Of a stretch of DNA of 64,000 nucleotides, positions 27,707 through 36,401 are shown one piece after another. The stretch is from Segetibacter sp. 3557_3 (lineage in GTDB: Bacteria; Bacteroidota; Bacteroidia; Chitinophagales; Chitinophagaceae), in contig NZ_SMSK01000012.1 in assembly GCF_004354985.1 (NCBI RefSeq), positions 1-64,000 on the forward strand. Reading direction: 5' to 3'. A model generated the notes under the pieces. It was not told the origin of the DNA, made no database searches, and saw only the letters and a program-made list of their open reading frames with translations. How positions within the stretch are numbered: position 1 is the stretch's first letter; every line of letters starts with the position of its first letter. Both the position numbers and the translations under genes were made by a program.

Positions 27707-27817
27707 TTACAATTTTATCGCTGTACCAGCCAGCTCTTCCTGTAAACCTTCATAAATGCTCACCTTTGTACCCTGAATGACGGTTCCCTTGCCTCGGGGA
27801 AGGCTGACTAAGGAGAC
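27707..27817 (-). pseudogene. Decayed 3' gene end, copy 2
   Basis: Thirty-six open codons read VSLVSLPRGKGTVIQGTKVS and then IYEGLQEELAGTAIKL and a stop, with a stop codon immediately before and no start. It looks like the true C-terminus of a lost protein I cannot identify. It lies between the xylanase stop and a terminator. Confidence 0.4.
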
Positions 27818-27864
27818 CTAAGCAGGACGAAGAAGTGGAAGTGGTGTTTGCGGCAGGACAAAAT

Positions 27865-29064
27865 TTATTTCGTCTTACTTGCCTCAAGAACTGCGGTAAA
27901 AGCCGGCTTAGCGTTTAGCTCTCCATCAAATAGGAGCGCATCCTGCCCCCTGCGCCATGAGCGGGTATCGCTTAGGCCCCAGAAGGTTACGCGGTCAATA
28001 ACTTTTTCGTGACGCATGAAGATTTCGAACAACTTTTTATAGACCTCAGCCTGCTTTTCATAATTCTCTGCCGGAATTTTCCGGTCTCCCTGGTTTACAC
28101 CCATAGCGCCACTATTACTTCCTGTTGCTGTTACGTCCAGTTCGGTAATAGAAACCTTGAGACCTAGGGCCGCATAGTTTTCAATAGCTTTTTCCACATC
28201 GGCGAGGTTGGTGTTCAGGTGCCAATGTCCCTGGATGCCTACACCGGTGATTGGAGCACCTTCTTTAAGGAGTCGCTTAAGCAGTAACAGGGAGCTTGCG
28301 TGTTTGCCTTTATTTTCCACCGCGCCCTGCTCGATGTTGTAATCGTTGTAGTACAACTGCGCCTTAGGATCAGCTTCATGTGCCCACTTGAAAGCCTGGG
28401 TGATCACTTCTGGTCCAACGGCCTTATACCAACTCCAGGTTCTGAGGTTTTCTGTTGAGCCGTCACCGCCGTCGGCAATGGATTCATTAAATACATCCCA
28501 GCCGGTAATACGTCCTTTGTATCGTCCGGCTACGGTCATGATATGTTTCTTCAGACGTTCCAAAACGACTTCTTTGCTTGCGAGCGGACCGGGAATAAAG
28601 CCCGGCGGGTTGCGACGTGGCCTGCTAGTGTCGCCTGGTTGCCGAGGAGTTGGCGGAGGGGGTGGAGGGGTTGGGGTGGCGGTCGCCGCACCTTTCTCCT
28701 GGAAGAACCATTGCGGGGTTTGTCCATGCCAGGCTAAGGTATGTCCCCAAACCTTTACATCGTTCTTCATACACCAATCCACCATGGCATCGGCGGTTTC
28801 AAATGTGTAGGTGTCCTCGGTAGGATGCGTGCGCTCCGGTTTCATGCAATTTTCCGGGGTAACGATGTCGTAATGTTTTTTGATACTTGCCTGGTAGGTT
28901 TCTGAGTTCATCCTTAAATCATCGGCAGCCCCTATCCAGAACTTTCCTTTATAGGCCTGCTTTAATGATTTTTGAGCCGCTACAGGGATCTTTTCCTGTC
29001 CGACTGCACTGACAGCCACCGTTGCACTCAAGATGATGCTTGTGACCAGTTTTTTGTTAATCAT
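27865..29064 (-). CDS. GH10 endo-1,4-beta-xylanase
   Basis: I start at ATG 29062-29064 (MINKKLVTSIILSATVAVSA, a signal peptide). The longer frame begins at about the predicted promoter, so it is not supported. The 399-residue enzyme has the GH10 barrel with WGHTLAWHGQTP, acid/base Glu194 in WDVFNE and nucleophile Glu308 in SITELD. Residues about 125-158 are a Pro/Thr-rich, low-complexity insert (TPTPPPPPPTPRQP then a basic stretch) inside the barrel, which is unusual. It cuts xylan backbones in the periplasm or outside. A LacI-type operator and a -7 box lie upstream; an esterase gene faces away on the other side. Confidence 0.93.
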   Translation of the reverse strand: MINKKLVTSIILSATVAVSAVGQEKIPVAAQKSLKQAYKGKFWIGAADDLRMNSETYQASIKKHYDIVTPENCMKPERTHPTEDTYTFETADAMVDWCMKNDVKVWGHTLAWHGQTPQWFFQEKGAATATPTPPPPPPTPRQPGDTSRPRRNPPGFIPGPLASKEVVLERLKKHIMTVAGRYKGRITGWDVFNESIADGGDGSTENLRTWSWYKAVGPEVITQAFKWAHEADPKAQLYYNDYNIEQGAVENKGKHASSLLLLKRLLKEGAPITGVGIQGHWHLNTNLADVEKAIENYAALGLKVSITELDVTATGSNSGAMGVNQGDRKIPAENYEKQAEVYKKLFEIFMRHEKVIDRVTFWGLSDTRSWRRGQDALLFDGELNAKPAFTAVLEASKTK

Positions 29065-29181
29065 TGTTTTTACGTTGGGTTGTATTAAGTTAATGGTATC
29101 GATGCTGTGTTTTATTGTTCCCCGTACCGGATAAAAGGTTTGCTGTTCCTTCTTTTTTAAAGTTGAGACTGCAGTGTTTCC

Positions 29182-29189
29182 CAAACATA
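29182..29189 (-). promoter_or_regulatory. -7 box of the xylanase promoter
   Basis: TATGTTTG on the minus strand matches TAnnTTTG. Transcription would start near 29176, about 110 bases before the chosen start codon. No convincing -33 box was seen. Confidence 0.55.
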
Positions 29190-29223
29190 GCTACGAACCC
29201 GCAATTTACGCCCTAATTGAGAA

Positions 29224-29237
29224 TGAAACCGATTGCA
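29224..29237 (-). promoter_or_regulatory. LacI-type operator upstream of the GH10 xylanase
   Basis: TGAAACCGATTGCA fits TGNAANCGNTTNCA and shares AATG(T/A)AACCGATT with the GH9 and SusC sites. It lies about 35-48 bases upstream of the -7 box. Confidence 0.65.
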
Positions 29238-29486
29238 AATGCAGGTAAAACCGGGGCTCGCCGATTATCAAAGCACAACTGCCGATAGAAGTATTCAGCC
29301 GAACGGGGATAGTATTTGAAAAATCAATGTTCGTATGCTTTGCAGGAGCCTATCGTCCTGTTTGCATCTCAGGACTTTTTAATCCTGAAAAGGTCCGGCT
29401 TTTCATTTATATCCGAGATCGGAGACATATCCATAGTCGGGGTTCATTGAAGCAAACTAAGGCGACTCCCGCAGCACGAAGGATTA

Positions 29487-29765
29487 TGTTTTGCTTTTCT
29501 TTTTGTCTTGATACAAAAAGAAACAAAAAGATCAAGCCCGCCCGGCTGACGCCAGTCGGACGGGGCTGTATAGAAAAGGCTAATCTTTACTTCAGGCTGC
29601 TACAGCGGAAAAGCTAAAGCCCGGCCAGGAATCACCTGTCAGGTAAGACTTGTGAAATATCACTGTGCACAGCTTAGCATTTTCGCTGCTTAACGCATCC
29701 TTGAAGTAAAGTTCTTAACGCCTTTTCTATAAGGCCAAATCAGCGAAGATCGAAGCGTATCAAGC
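29487..29765 (+). repeat. Repeat family B, copy B2 (long hairpin)
   Basis: A TTTCTTTTTGT-cttgat-ACAAAAAGAAA stem comes first, then a 28-bp palindrome (29537-29564). The left arm is 29565-29620, the loop 29621-29670 and the right arm 29671-29736. Both arms carry TATAGAAAAGGC and CTTTACTTCA in complementary form. The gap 29238-30087 holds no other feature I can support. Confidence 0.8.
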
Positions 29766-30087
29766 GAATTGACCTGGTGGTCAAGGGCGTTCAATTCAAA
29801 AGTACATAATCGTGTTACTGGAAAATAGGTTAACACGTATGCCGAACTTTGTTGTTGGAAGCATGTGTCTCTGTAGGCCCCCAGCCCGGGCGAAAAACCA
29901 TATGTCACAACCGTTTCACCTATCGGAACTGAACCGTCACCTAAAGCCTCGACGTGTTCAATTTCGATTTGGATCAACGCTTATCTTTAAGGCTTGGATT
30001 GCTGCTACTGCCAGGCACTAAAAGCTATCATTATCTCGGTAGTTGCAATTCCATAGATATTTTAAATCGCTCTTAAATCATCTTAAT

Positions 30088-31038
30088 ATGTCCACTTATC
30101 TATCTAATCGGGTTAAAACCGGCCTATTCTCTATATTACTATTTTCTGCTGTATCTACCATGGCGCAGGATGGTACCATCTATCCGCTTGAGGCCCCCCC
30201 GGAGCCAAATGCTATTCTCCTTGGTACGGGTGGGGTAAATGGACAGAAGGCGAAAGAAACCTGGTTCCGCCAATGGGGTGACCCTATGGCCCGAAATGTT
30301 ACCACGGCAACCCTGACCCCGTTCCTGCCCGCAAAAGGCAAGGCAACCGGTGCTGCGGTAATCGTGGCACCTGGCGGTGGCTTCAGGTGGCTCTCAATGG
30401 ACAATGAGGGTTGGGAAGTAGCAAAGGCACTTGCTGATAAAGGCATAGCCGCCTTTGTACTCAAGTACCGGCTCCAACCCACTCCCGAATCGCCGGAAGA
30501 CTTTAAGGCATCCATGAATGCACCACGGCCTGCACCACCTGCGCCTTCGGCCACCACGCCTGCTACAACCTCGGCCGCAGCGCCGCAGCGGGACCTTTCT
30601 AACCAGCTGCAGGACGCGGAAGCCGCCTACACACTAATCCTCAAACGAGCCCAGGAGTGGGGTGTTGATACGGATAGGATAGGCATGATCGGCTTTTCGG
30701 CAGGTGCCATGCTTACCATGCATGCAACACTACAATCTAAAACCATGAAGCTTGCCTTTATTGGTCCGGTCTACGGCGGTATGGGCCCCGTGGAAGTGCC
30801 AAAAGACGCTCCTCCAATGTTCAATGTCATCGCCTCCGATGATGGTCTTTTCAGGGGTCAGTTCGGCGTGGTGGACTCCTGGTTTAAAGCAGGCAGGCCT
30901 GTTGAGTTCCACCTTTACCAGAATGGCGGCCACGGCTTCGGACTGGGTAATCCCGACCGGACCAGTAATAAGTGGTTTGATGCCTTTATGCACTGGCTCG
31001 ACGTGAATAAGTTTCTAAAGGCGAAGCAGGGGAAGTAA
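30088..31038 (+). CDS. Alpha/beta-hydrolase esterase (xylan esterase-like)
   Basis: I start at ATG 30088 (MSTYLSNRVKTGLF...), giving a signal peptide that ends STMAQ. The 316-residue protein has the alpha/beta-hydrolase fold: an oxyanion segment VAPGGGF, nucleophile Ser in GFSAGA, Asp in SDDG and His in GGHGFG. Similar secreted enzymes remove acetyl or other acyl groups from hemicellulose. Between the first strands and the nucleophile sits a Pro/Ala/Thr-rich insert (RPAPPAPSATTPATTSAAAP), echoing the Pro-rich insert in the neighbouring xylanase. It is divergent from the xylanase and followed by an SGNH hydrolase gene. Confidence 0.82.
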   Translation: MSTYLSNRVKTGLFSILLFSAVSTMAQDGTIYPLEAPPEPNAILLGTGGVNGQKAKETWFRQWGDPMARNVTTATLTPFLPAKGKATGAAVIVAPGGGFRWLSMDNEGWEVAKALADKGIAAFVLKYRLQPTPESPEDFKASMNAPRPAPPAPSATTPATTSAAAPQRDLSNQLQDAEAAYTLILKRAQEWGVDTDRIGMIGFSAGAMLTMHATLQSKTMKLAFIGPVYGGMGPVEVPKDAPPMFNVIASDDGLFRGQFGVVDSWFKAGRPVEFHLYQNGGHGFGLGNPDRTSNKWFDAFMHWLDVNKFLKAKQGK

Positions 31039-31268
31039 TTACGCCATCATTTGGGTAAGCGCTGTTTCAGTTCAGGAAACTTGTACAAAAAATGACAATC
31101 GCTATTTTTCCGTTTCAGTGGATGATGGACCGCTAACCTAAAAAGTAAGGCATAACACTTGAATGAACGTACTCCGACCCTCCATGGATTATGTAACAAG
31201 GTTGTAATACAAAGAGGAAAACTGTTTACAATGACGATTTGAAAATATCTTGTTAGCTCATTTTTTCA

Positions 31269-32045
31269 ATGGAAGAAACAACAACCAACAAGCGAAGAGA
31301 ATTTTTGAAAAAGGCACTTGCAGCTAGCGCGGCAGCTGCCTTGACTCCGCAGCTCTTAAATGCGACATCCAACGGACAGAAGTACACGAAAATCGGAGAT
31401 GGATTCACTTTTTTGTTTCAGGGGGACTCCATTACCGATGGCAATCGTACCCGCAACAACGATTGGAACCATGTGATGGGTCACGGCTATCAATACATCA
31501 TTGCAAGCAAGTTGTGGTATGATTTTCCAAAAAAAGGATTCAAAATTTTCAACCGGGGCATTAGTGGTAATAAGGTAACTGACTTAACTGCACGCTGGCA
31601 GCAAGATACATTGGACCTAAAGCCGGATGTCTTGAGTGTATTAATCGGCATTAACGACGTGGCAGCCTTCGTTGCCGGCAACAAGGATTTTTCGGTGGAG
31701 CAATATGAAAATGGCTATCGTTCATTGCTGCAACAAACCAGACAGCAATTACCTGACATACAAATGGTGTTGTGCGAACCATTTATTCTTTTGGTCGGAA
31801 AATTGAAGGCGAAATGGGAAGACTATTCAACCGAAGTAAAGAAGCGACAGGCGGTAGTACAGCGGTTAAGTGAAGAACACAATGCGGTTTTTGTTCCGTT
31901 TCAATCTGCATTTGATAAAGCATTGTCAAAGGCACCCGCCGACTACTGGATCTGGGATGGGGTTCATCCGATGCCTGCAGGTCATGAACTGATGGCAAGG
32001 GAGTGGATGCACCATGTAAGTAAAAGAATAAGGTTTATAAAATAA
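31269..32045 (+). CDS. SGNH/GDSL-family hydrolase with Tat-type signal
   Basis: This 258-residue protein has an N-terminal twin-arginine signal KRREFLKKALAASAAAALTP. The SGNH blocks are visible: FQGDSITDG (nucleophile Ser), GISGNKVTDL (Gly), IGINDVA (Asn) and DGVHPMPAGH (Asp and His). It is probably a periplasmic or surface esterase acting on acylated glycans, in line with the xylanase and esterase before it. The 230-base gap to the esterase and the lack of a terminator leave open whether they are co-transcribed. Confidence 0.85.
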   Translation: MEETTTNKRREFLKKALAASAAAALTPQLLNATSNGQKYTKIGDGFTFLFQGDSITDGNRTRNNDWNHVMGHGYQYIIASKLWYDFPKKGFKIFNRGISGNKVTDLTARWQQDTLDLKPDVLSVLIGINDVAAFVAGNKDFSVEQYENGYRSLLQQTRQQLPDIQMVLCEPFILLVGKLKAKWEDYSTEVKKRQAVVQRLSEEHNAVFVPFQSAFDKALSKAPADYWIWDGVHPMPAGHELMAREWMHHVSKRIRFIK

Positions 32046-32204
32046 TTTCACTAATAATCGCTCTTGTTTAATTCGGCTAGTGGTTTAGGGATTTGCTCCG
32101 GCAGGCTATGCCGTACAAGAGTGCGACCCACCCATCAATTGGGAGCACCGCGCAACGATGCTCTATAAAATTCCTGCTGTTCGATTCATAATAATTCGTA
32201 ACCA

Positions 32205-32248
32205 AACCACGAAAACTGATCGGTTGCAGCCAGGTCGTTTTCGTGGTT
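32205..32248. terminator. 12-bp inverted repeat, possible terminator or operator
   Basis: AACCACGAAAAC (32205-32216) and GTTTTCGTGGTT (32237-32248) are perfectly complementary around a 20-base loop. No T tract follows directly. It lies between the SGNH and propeller genes. Confidence 0.5.
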
Positions 32249-32304
32249 GCTGACTTTTCTATTTACTGTTAAGCCCGTTATCTTTACCACTACAAACCTT
32301 TATT

Positions 32305-33120
32305 ATGAAATACATTCTCTCCACTATTTTGGTTGCACTTTCAATTGGCGCAACAGGGCAGAAGCATTCGTTGGAAAAGATATGGGAAACAGATAGCATT
32401 ATTGCTGTACCGGAATCTGTTTTGCCGGAAGGGAATATCCTTTATACCTCTTTAATTGATGGAGCGCCATGGGGAGCAGATGGCAAAGGTGGGGTTGCAA
32501 AACTTACGTTAGCAGGAAAGGTTATCGACACGACATGGGTGACCGGCTTACATGCACCAAAAGGAATGGGACGGGTTGGCAACAGCTTATATGTAGCAGA
32601 TATTACCGAAGTGGTTGTGGTTAATGTTACGAATGGAAAAATTGAAAAGCGGATTAAGGTTGAGAGTGCGGTTGCACTAAACGACGTTACCGTAACAGAC
32701 AGGGGCATAGTCTATGTTTCCGACTCCAGAACCGGAAGAATTTGGCGTCTTGAAAACGATGTTCCCCAGTTGTTTCTGGAAAACATGACCAATGTAAACG
32801 GATTGAAATGGGTTAAAAATGAATTATACATTGCCTCGGGAAAGTCTTTTGTAAGAGCAGATTCAAATAAGAAAATAACTGCCATAGCCGAACTACCCGA
32901 AGGCGGAGACGGTGTTGAACCTGTTGGTAATGGAGATTTTATCGTCACCTCATGGATGGGTTATGTTTACTATGTAACTGCAGACGGTAAGGTTGAAACA
33001 TTACTTGACCTGACGAAAGAAAAAAAGAATACTGCTGATATTGGATACGATCCCGCAAAACGCATTGTTTATCTTCCGACTTTTAATGGTAAAACGGTTG
33101 CTGCATACAGGCTGAAATAG
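32305..33120 (+). CDS. Secreted SMP-30/NHL-like beta-propeller protein
   Basis: This 271-residue protein has a signal peptide (1-18). It is followed by propeller-like repeats such as NSLYVADITEVVVVN, GIVYVSDSRTGRIWRL, NELYIASGKSFVRAD and GYVYYVTADGKVETLL. This resembles SMP-30/gluconolactonase-like and NHL-repeat proteins. Whether it is a lactonase or only a binding protein cannot be told; no clear metal-site set was identified. It starts at ATG 32305 with no strong ribosome site. Confidence 0.75.
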   Translation: MKYILSTILVALSIGATGQKHSLEKIWETDSIIAVPESVLPEGNILYTSLIDGAPWGADGKGGVAKLTLAGKVIDTTWVTGLHAPKGMGRVGNSLYVADITEVVVVNVTNGKIEKRIKVESAVALNDVTVTDRGIVYVSDSRTGRIWRLENDVPQLFLENMTNVNGLKWVKNELYIASGKSFVRADSNKKITAIAELPEGGDGVEPVGNGDFIVTSWMGYVYYVTADGKVETLLDLTKEKKNTADIGYDPAKRIVYLPTFNGKTVAAYRLK

Positions 33121-33307
33121 CCCGCCTCTCACAGGTGCTGCGTAAGACTATGCTTTAATCGTTAGTGTTTTTAAGGCCTGCCCCAGAAGTGAACCGACGG
33201 CCAGGAGTCCCCCATTATCTGAAAAGTAGTTGGAGAAAAGTTTGGAGGATTTTGTTTGAGGACCTTACTACAATATAACCCATAGGCCATACCTAATCTT
33301 TTTAATT

Positions 33308-33337
33308 ACCGGACCCAGTCCGGTTTTTCTTTTTTAT
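33308..33337 (+). terminator. Intrinsic terminator
   Basis: The stem ACCGGAC-cca-GTCCGGT is followed by TTTTCTTTTTT. It lies about 190 bases after the propeller gene and probably ends its transcript. Confidence 0.75.
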
Positions 33338-33387
33338 GGGTAGCCGTAACCAGCCGGATGATGAAGTCCCTTCAGTGCAGCCGGTTG

Positions 33388-33545
33388 TTAAGCCATTAAT
33401 TCGTTTTTAGAACAATTGCTGGCAGCGATAATATAACCCGGATCACCACCTAAGGGCAGTGAGGCTGTAGCACTGTTCAGTTTACAAACGTTTTTACCAT
33501 CGGCGCTTTTAATTTCTGTAGTGTGGGATTTCAAAAGGTACCGGT
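33388..33545 (-). pseudogene. Possible 3' gene remnant
   Basis: On the minus strand an open run reads KSHTTEIKSADGKNVCKLNS and then ATASLPLGGDPGYIIAASNC, ending SKNELMA and a stop. A stop codon lies 5 codons before it and no ATG is present (one TTG is). The sequence looks like a genuine protein end, but I cannot name it. It could also be a 48-residue gene with a TTG start. Confidence 0.35.
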
Positions 33546-33609
33546 CAATTCACCAGGCCTACTTTTTCCTATATTGCAACTAACTAATCAATTGCCGTGT
33601 TATTTTAAT

Positions 33610-35922
33610 ATGATGAAGCGTATAGTATGTTGTATACACCTGGTAGTCTTGTTGTATGTAATTCAGTTGACGGCTTGTAACCCAGGTACAGGCAAGGGTA
33701 GCAGCGCCCCGGTTGATACGGCAGCAATCAAACGATCTATTGCTGATGCCCCGGTACTATCGCCGGAGGAGTCGATGAAGCGGATGCAGCTGGAAGACGG
33801 CTTCGAGATCCGGTTAGTAGCTGCAGAACCGCTTGTGACTGCACCGGTTGCTATAAAGTTTGATGAGCGTGGGCGCATCTGGGTTTGTGAAATGATGAAT
33901 TATATGCCTGATACGCTTGGTACAGGTGAAGATCAACCCACCGGTAGAATTGTTATTCTCGAAGATACCAACGGGGACGGGCTAATGGACCGTAGAAAGG
34001 TTTTTATGGACGGCCTCGTGTTACCACGCGCCCTTTGTCTTGTAGAAGGGGGAATACTGGTAGCTGAACCCCCTAATCTATGGTATATCGATATCCGCAA
34101 TGACAAACCTGGCAAACGCGTGTTGGTAGACCCTACCTATGCTGCAGGAGGCAACCCGGAGCACCAGGCTAATGGTCTCATCTACGGATTAGATAACTGG
34201 ATCTACAGCGCCGATTGTGACAGCCGCTACAAGAAGAAAGGATCGAAATGGCTGATCGAACGGACACATTCAAGAGGGCAGTGGGGGATATCGCAGGATA
34301 ATGACGGTCGTTTATATTACAATCATAATTCTGCAAACCTATTGGGTGATTATTTCTTGCCCAAACTTGGCGCCGGTAATACGGATCAAAAGAACATTGC
34401 AGGGTACCAGGAAGAGATCGTGCGGGATAAGCGGGTTTATCCATTACGGCCCACGCCGGGCGTTAACAGGGGGTATATGGAGGGCATCCTGGATGATAGC
34501 TTAAAGCTTAGAAACTTTACTGCCGCCTCTGGTCCGGTTATCTATCGTGGCGACCTGTTTGGAAAAGCATACCAGTCGAATGCTTTTGTTGGCGAACCTG
34601 CCGGCAATCTTATCAAAAGAAATATACTTGAAGAAACGGGATATCGTGTGCAGGGCAGGCAGGCGTATGAAGGAACGGAATTTCTATCCAGCAGGGATGA
34701 ACGTTTCCGGCCGGTAACCTTGTATGGGGGCCCTGATGGTGCCTTGTACGTGGTGGATATGTACCGCGGTATTATTCAACACAAAACTTACCTCACCGGC
34801 TACCTTAAAGAAGAAATAAAAAGCAGGCAATTAACAGAACCGCTTACGTGCGGAAGAATTTATAAAATAGTACCAATAGCAACCGGGACCAACCGGTATG
34901 CCGGATTGCCAACCAGGGCGGATAGCCTGGTAAACCTGCTGCAACATCCCAATGGTTGGGTACGTGATAAAGCCCAACAGCTGATTGTAGAACGAAGGTT
35001 GACACAGGTAATCCCTTCTATCAAACAACAGTTAAAACGAACAAATAACCCGCTGTTGGTAAATCATGCTTTGTGGACGCTGGAAGGTTTGGATGCATTA
35101 AGCCCGGATGATATCAGTCCGCTTTTGACGAGCGCAAACTGGAAGTTCCAGGTGCAGTCACTAACCGCACTACCATCTGTAATAACTAAAACAACGTTGG
35201 GCCAATACCTTCCCTTGCTAAACCAGCTGGTAGAAAAAAAAGATACGCTAATAGCGCCTTACCTGGCTTTTATAACCGGGACCATAAAGCAGTTTGATTC
35301 TGTAGCCGCGAATAAACTTGCGCTAAACATAGCTGTTGCACACCCCAACAGTGTATATGTTGCTGATGCCATCATCAGCAATATAAACGGCACCGAAGAA
35401 ACTTTTGCAAAGCAGGTAAGTTTACAGGTTACGGATCGCGCAATGGCAATAAACAAGTCGTTAAACACGATAATAACAAACATTCAAAATGGGAAAACAA
35501 TAAATAGCGAGGCTTTGAAAAAAGACTTTCCTAAAGGCCTCGCCCTGTATAACGCGGTATGTCAAACTTGCCATGGTGCGGAGGGCAATGGGATAAAAAC
35601 ACTTGCGCCACCCTTACGAAATTCTGATTGGGTTGTTGGTGATAAGAACAGGCTGATCAAAATTGTTTTGTATGGATTAACCGGGCCTGTAACGGTAAAT
35701 AAAAAGGTTTATAAAGCACCTGAAATCACTGGCGAGATGCCGGGAATTGGCAATAACACAGATTATTCAGATGAAGATATCGCACAGGTATTAAGCCTGA
35801 TCCGCAAGTCGTGGAGTAATAATGCCGACAAAGTGAAGGCTGAAGAGGTAACTGATGTTCGCAGGAAGCTAAGCGGTCGACAGAAGGCGTTTACAACCGA
35901 TGAGTTGAATAAAAATAATTAA
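33610..35922 (+). CDS. Lipoprotein with sorbosone-dehydrogenase-like propeller, HEAT-like region and cytochrome c
   Basis: I start at ATG 33610, which gives a lipoprotein signal ending QLTAC. The first ~400 residues look like the membrane-bound dehydrogenase/PQQ-type propeller (EIRLVAAEPLVTAPVAIKFD, GRIVILEDTNGDGLMDRRKV). A HEAT-like helical segment follows (about 450-620), then a C-terminal cytochrome c domain with the haem motif CQTCH. Such three-part proteins are common in Bacteroidota and Planctomycetota and may oxidise sugars, passing electrons to the periplasm. Co-factor and substrate are inferred. It is transcribed alone. Confidence 0.82.
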   Translation: MMKRIVCCIHLVVLLYVIQLTACNPGTGKGSSAPVDTAAIKRSIADAPVLSPEESMKRMQLEDGFEIRLVAAEPLVTAPVAIKFDERGRIWVCEMMNYMPDTLGTGEDQPTGRIVILEDTNGDGLMDRRKVFMDGLVLPRALCLVEGGILVAEPPNLWYIDIRNDKPGKRVLVDPTYAAGGNPEHQANGLIYGLDNWIYSADCDSRYKKKGSKWLIERTHSRGQWGISQDNDGRLYYNHNSANLLGDYFLPKLGAGNTDQKNIAGYQEEIVRDKRVYPLRPTPGVNRGYMEGILDDSLKLRNFTAASGPVIYRGDLFGKAYQSNAFVGEPAGNLIKRNILEETGYRVQGRQAYEGTEFLSSRDERFRPVTLYGGPDGALYVVDMYRGIIQHKTYLTGYLKEEIKSRQLTEPLTCGRIYKIVPIATGTNRYAGLPTRADSLVNLLQHPNGWVRDKAQQLIVERRLTQVIPSIKQQLKRTNNPLLVNHALWTLEGLDALSPDDISPLLTSANWKFQVQSLTALPSVITKTTLGQYLPLLNQLVEKKDTLIAPYLAFITGTIKQFDSVAANKLALNIAVAHPNSVYVADAIISNINGTEETFAKQVSLQVTDRAMAINKSLNTIITNIQNGKTINSEALKKDFPKGLALYNAVCQTCHGAEGNGIKTLAPPLRNSDWVVGDKNRLIKIVLYGLTGPVTVNKKVYKAPEITGEMPGIGNNTDYSDEDIAQVLSLIRKSWSNNADKVKAEEVTDVRRKLSGRQKAFTTDELNKNN

Positions 35923-36224
35923 TTGGTAGACCTGGTGACAAAAGTGTTCCTCAGGTTTAGAGCATGAAAGCCTTTTCATTTCTAGTCGCTCCTGAGTGTT
36001 CCGCAAGTTTTTTTAGCTGCGGGGTAATGTAAATCCCTGCTGGGAGTTTCCTGTGAAAGACTTGTGCCTAGATGAGGGACCCCGGTCTTACGCTAACACC
36101 ATTAAATAAATAGGTTGTTAGTGGTAATGGCAATATAGAAAACCACCTTGTAAACAGCACGAGTACCTCGTAAAAAATGTATCTTTACACACAACATTTT
36201 TACTTTTATTATACAGCTTACATA
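35923..36224. other. Intergenic, one shared segment
   Basis: The stretch around 36057-36100 (GACTTGTGCCTAGATGAGGG and following) resembles 37115-37158. Otherwise I see nothing. Confidence 0.4.
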
Positions 36225-36401
36225 ATGAAGAAGTTGAAACGGTATGACAGCTTCGAGAACCTCAAAGCAAGTGCAGTAGGTACGTCTAAACCCTTAAGAA
36301 AGCGGGAAGCAGGCCTGAGAAGTGTGTTTACAAACCTAAGTCAATATAAGGTTACTCAAGAGAATAGAACAGACAACAGGCCAGGCAAACATGGAGGATA
36401 A
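36225..36401 (+). CDS. Small protein paired with a nucleotidyltransferase
   Basis: Starting at ATG 36225 this gives 58 basic residues (MKKLKRYDSFENLKASAVGT...). Its 3' end overlaps the start of the nucleotidyltransferase gene by 11 bases, which points to translational coupling. Size, charge and order fit an antitoxin or accessory protein of a nucleotidyltransferase module; no family is recognised, so the role is inferred from context only. Confidence 0.6.
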   Translation: MKKLKRYDSFENLKASAVGTSKPLRKREAGLRSVFTNLSQYKVTQENRTDNRPGKHGG

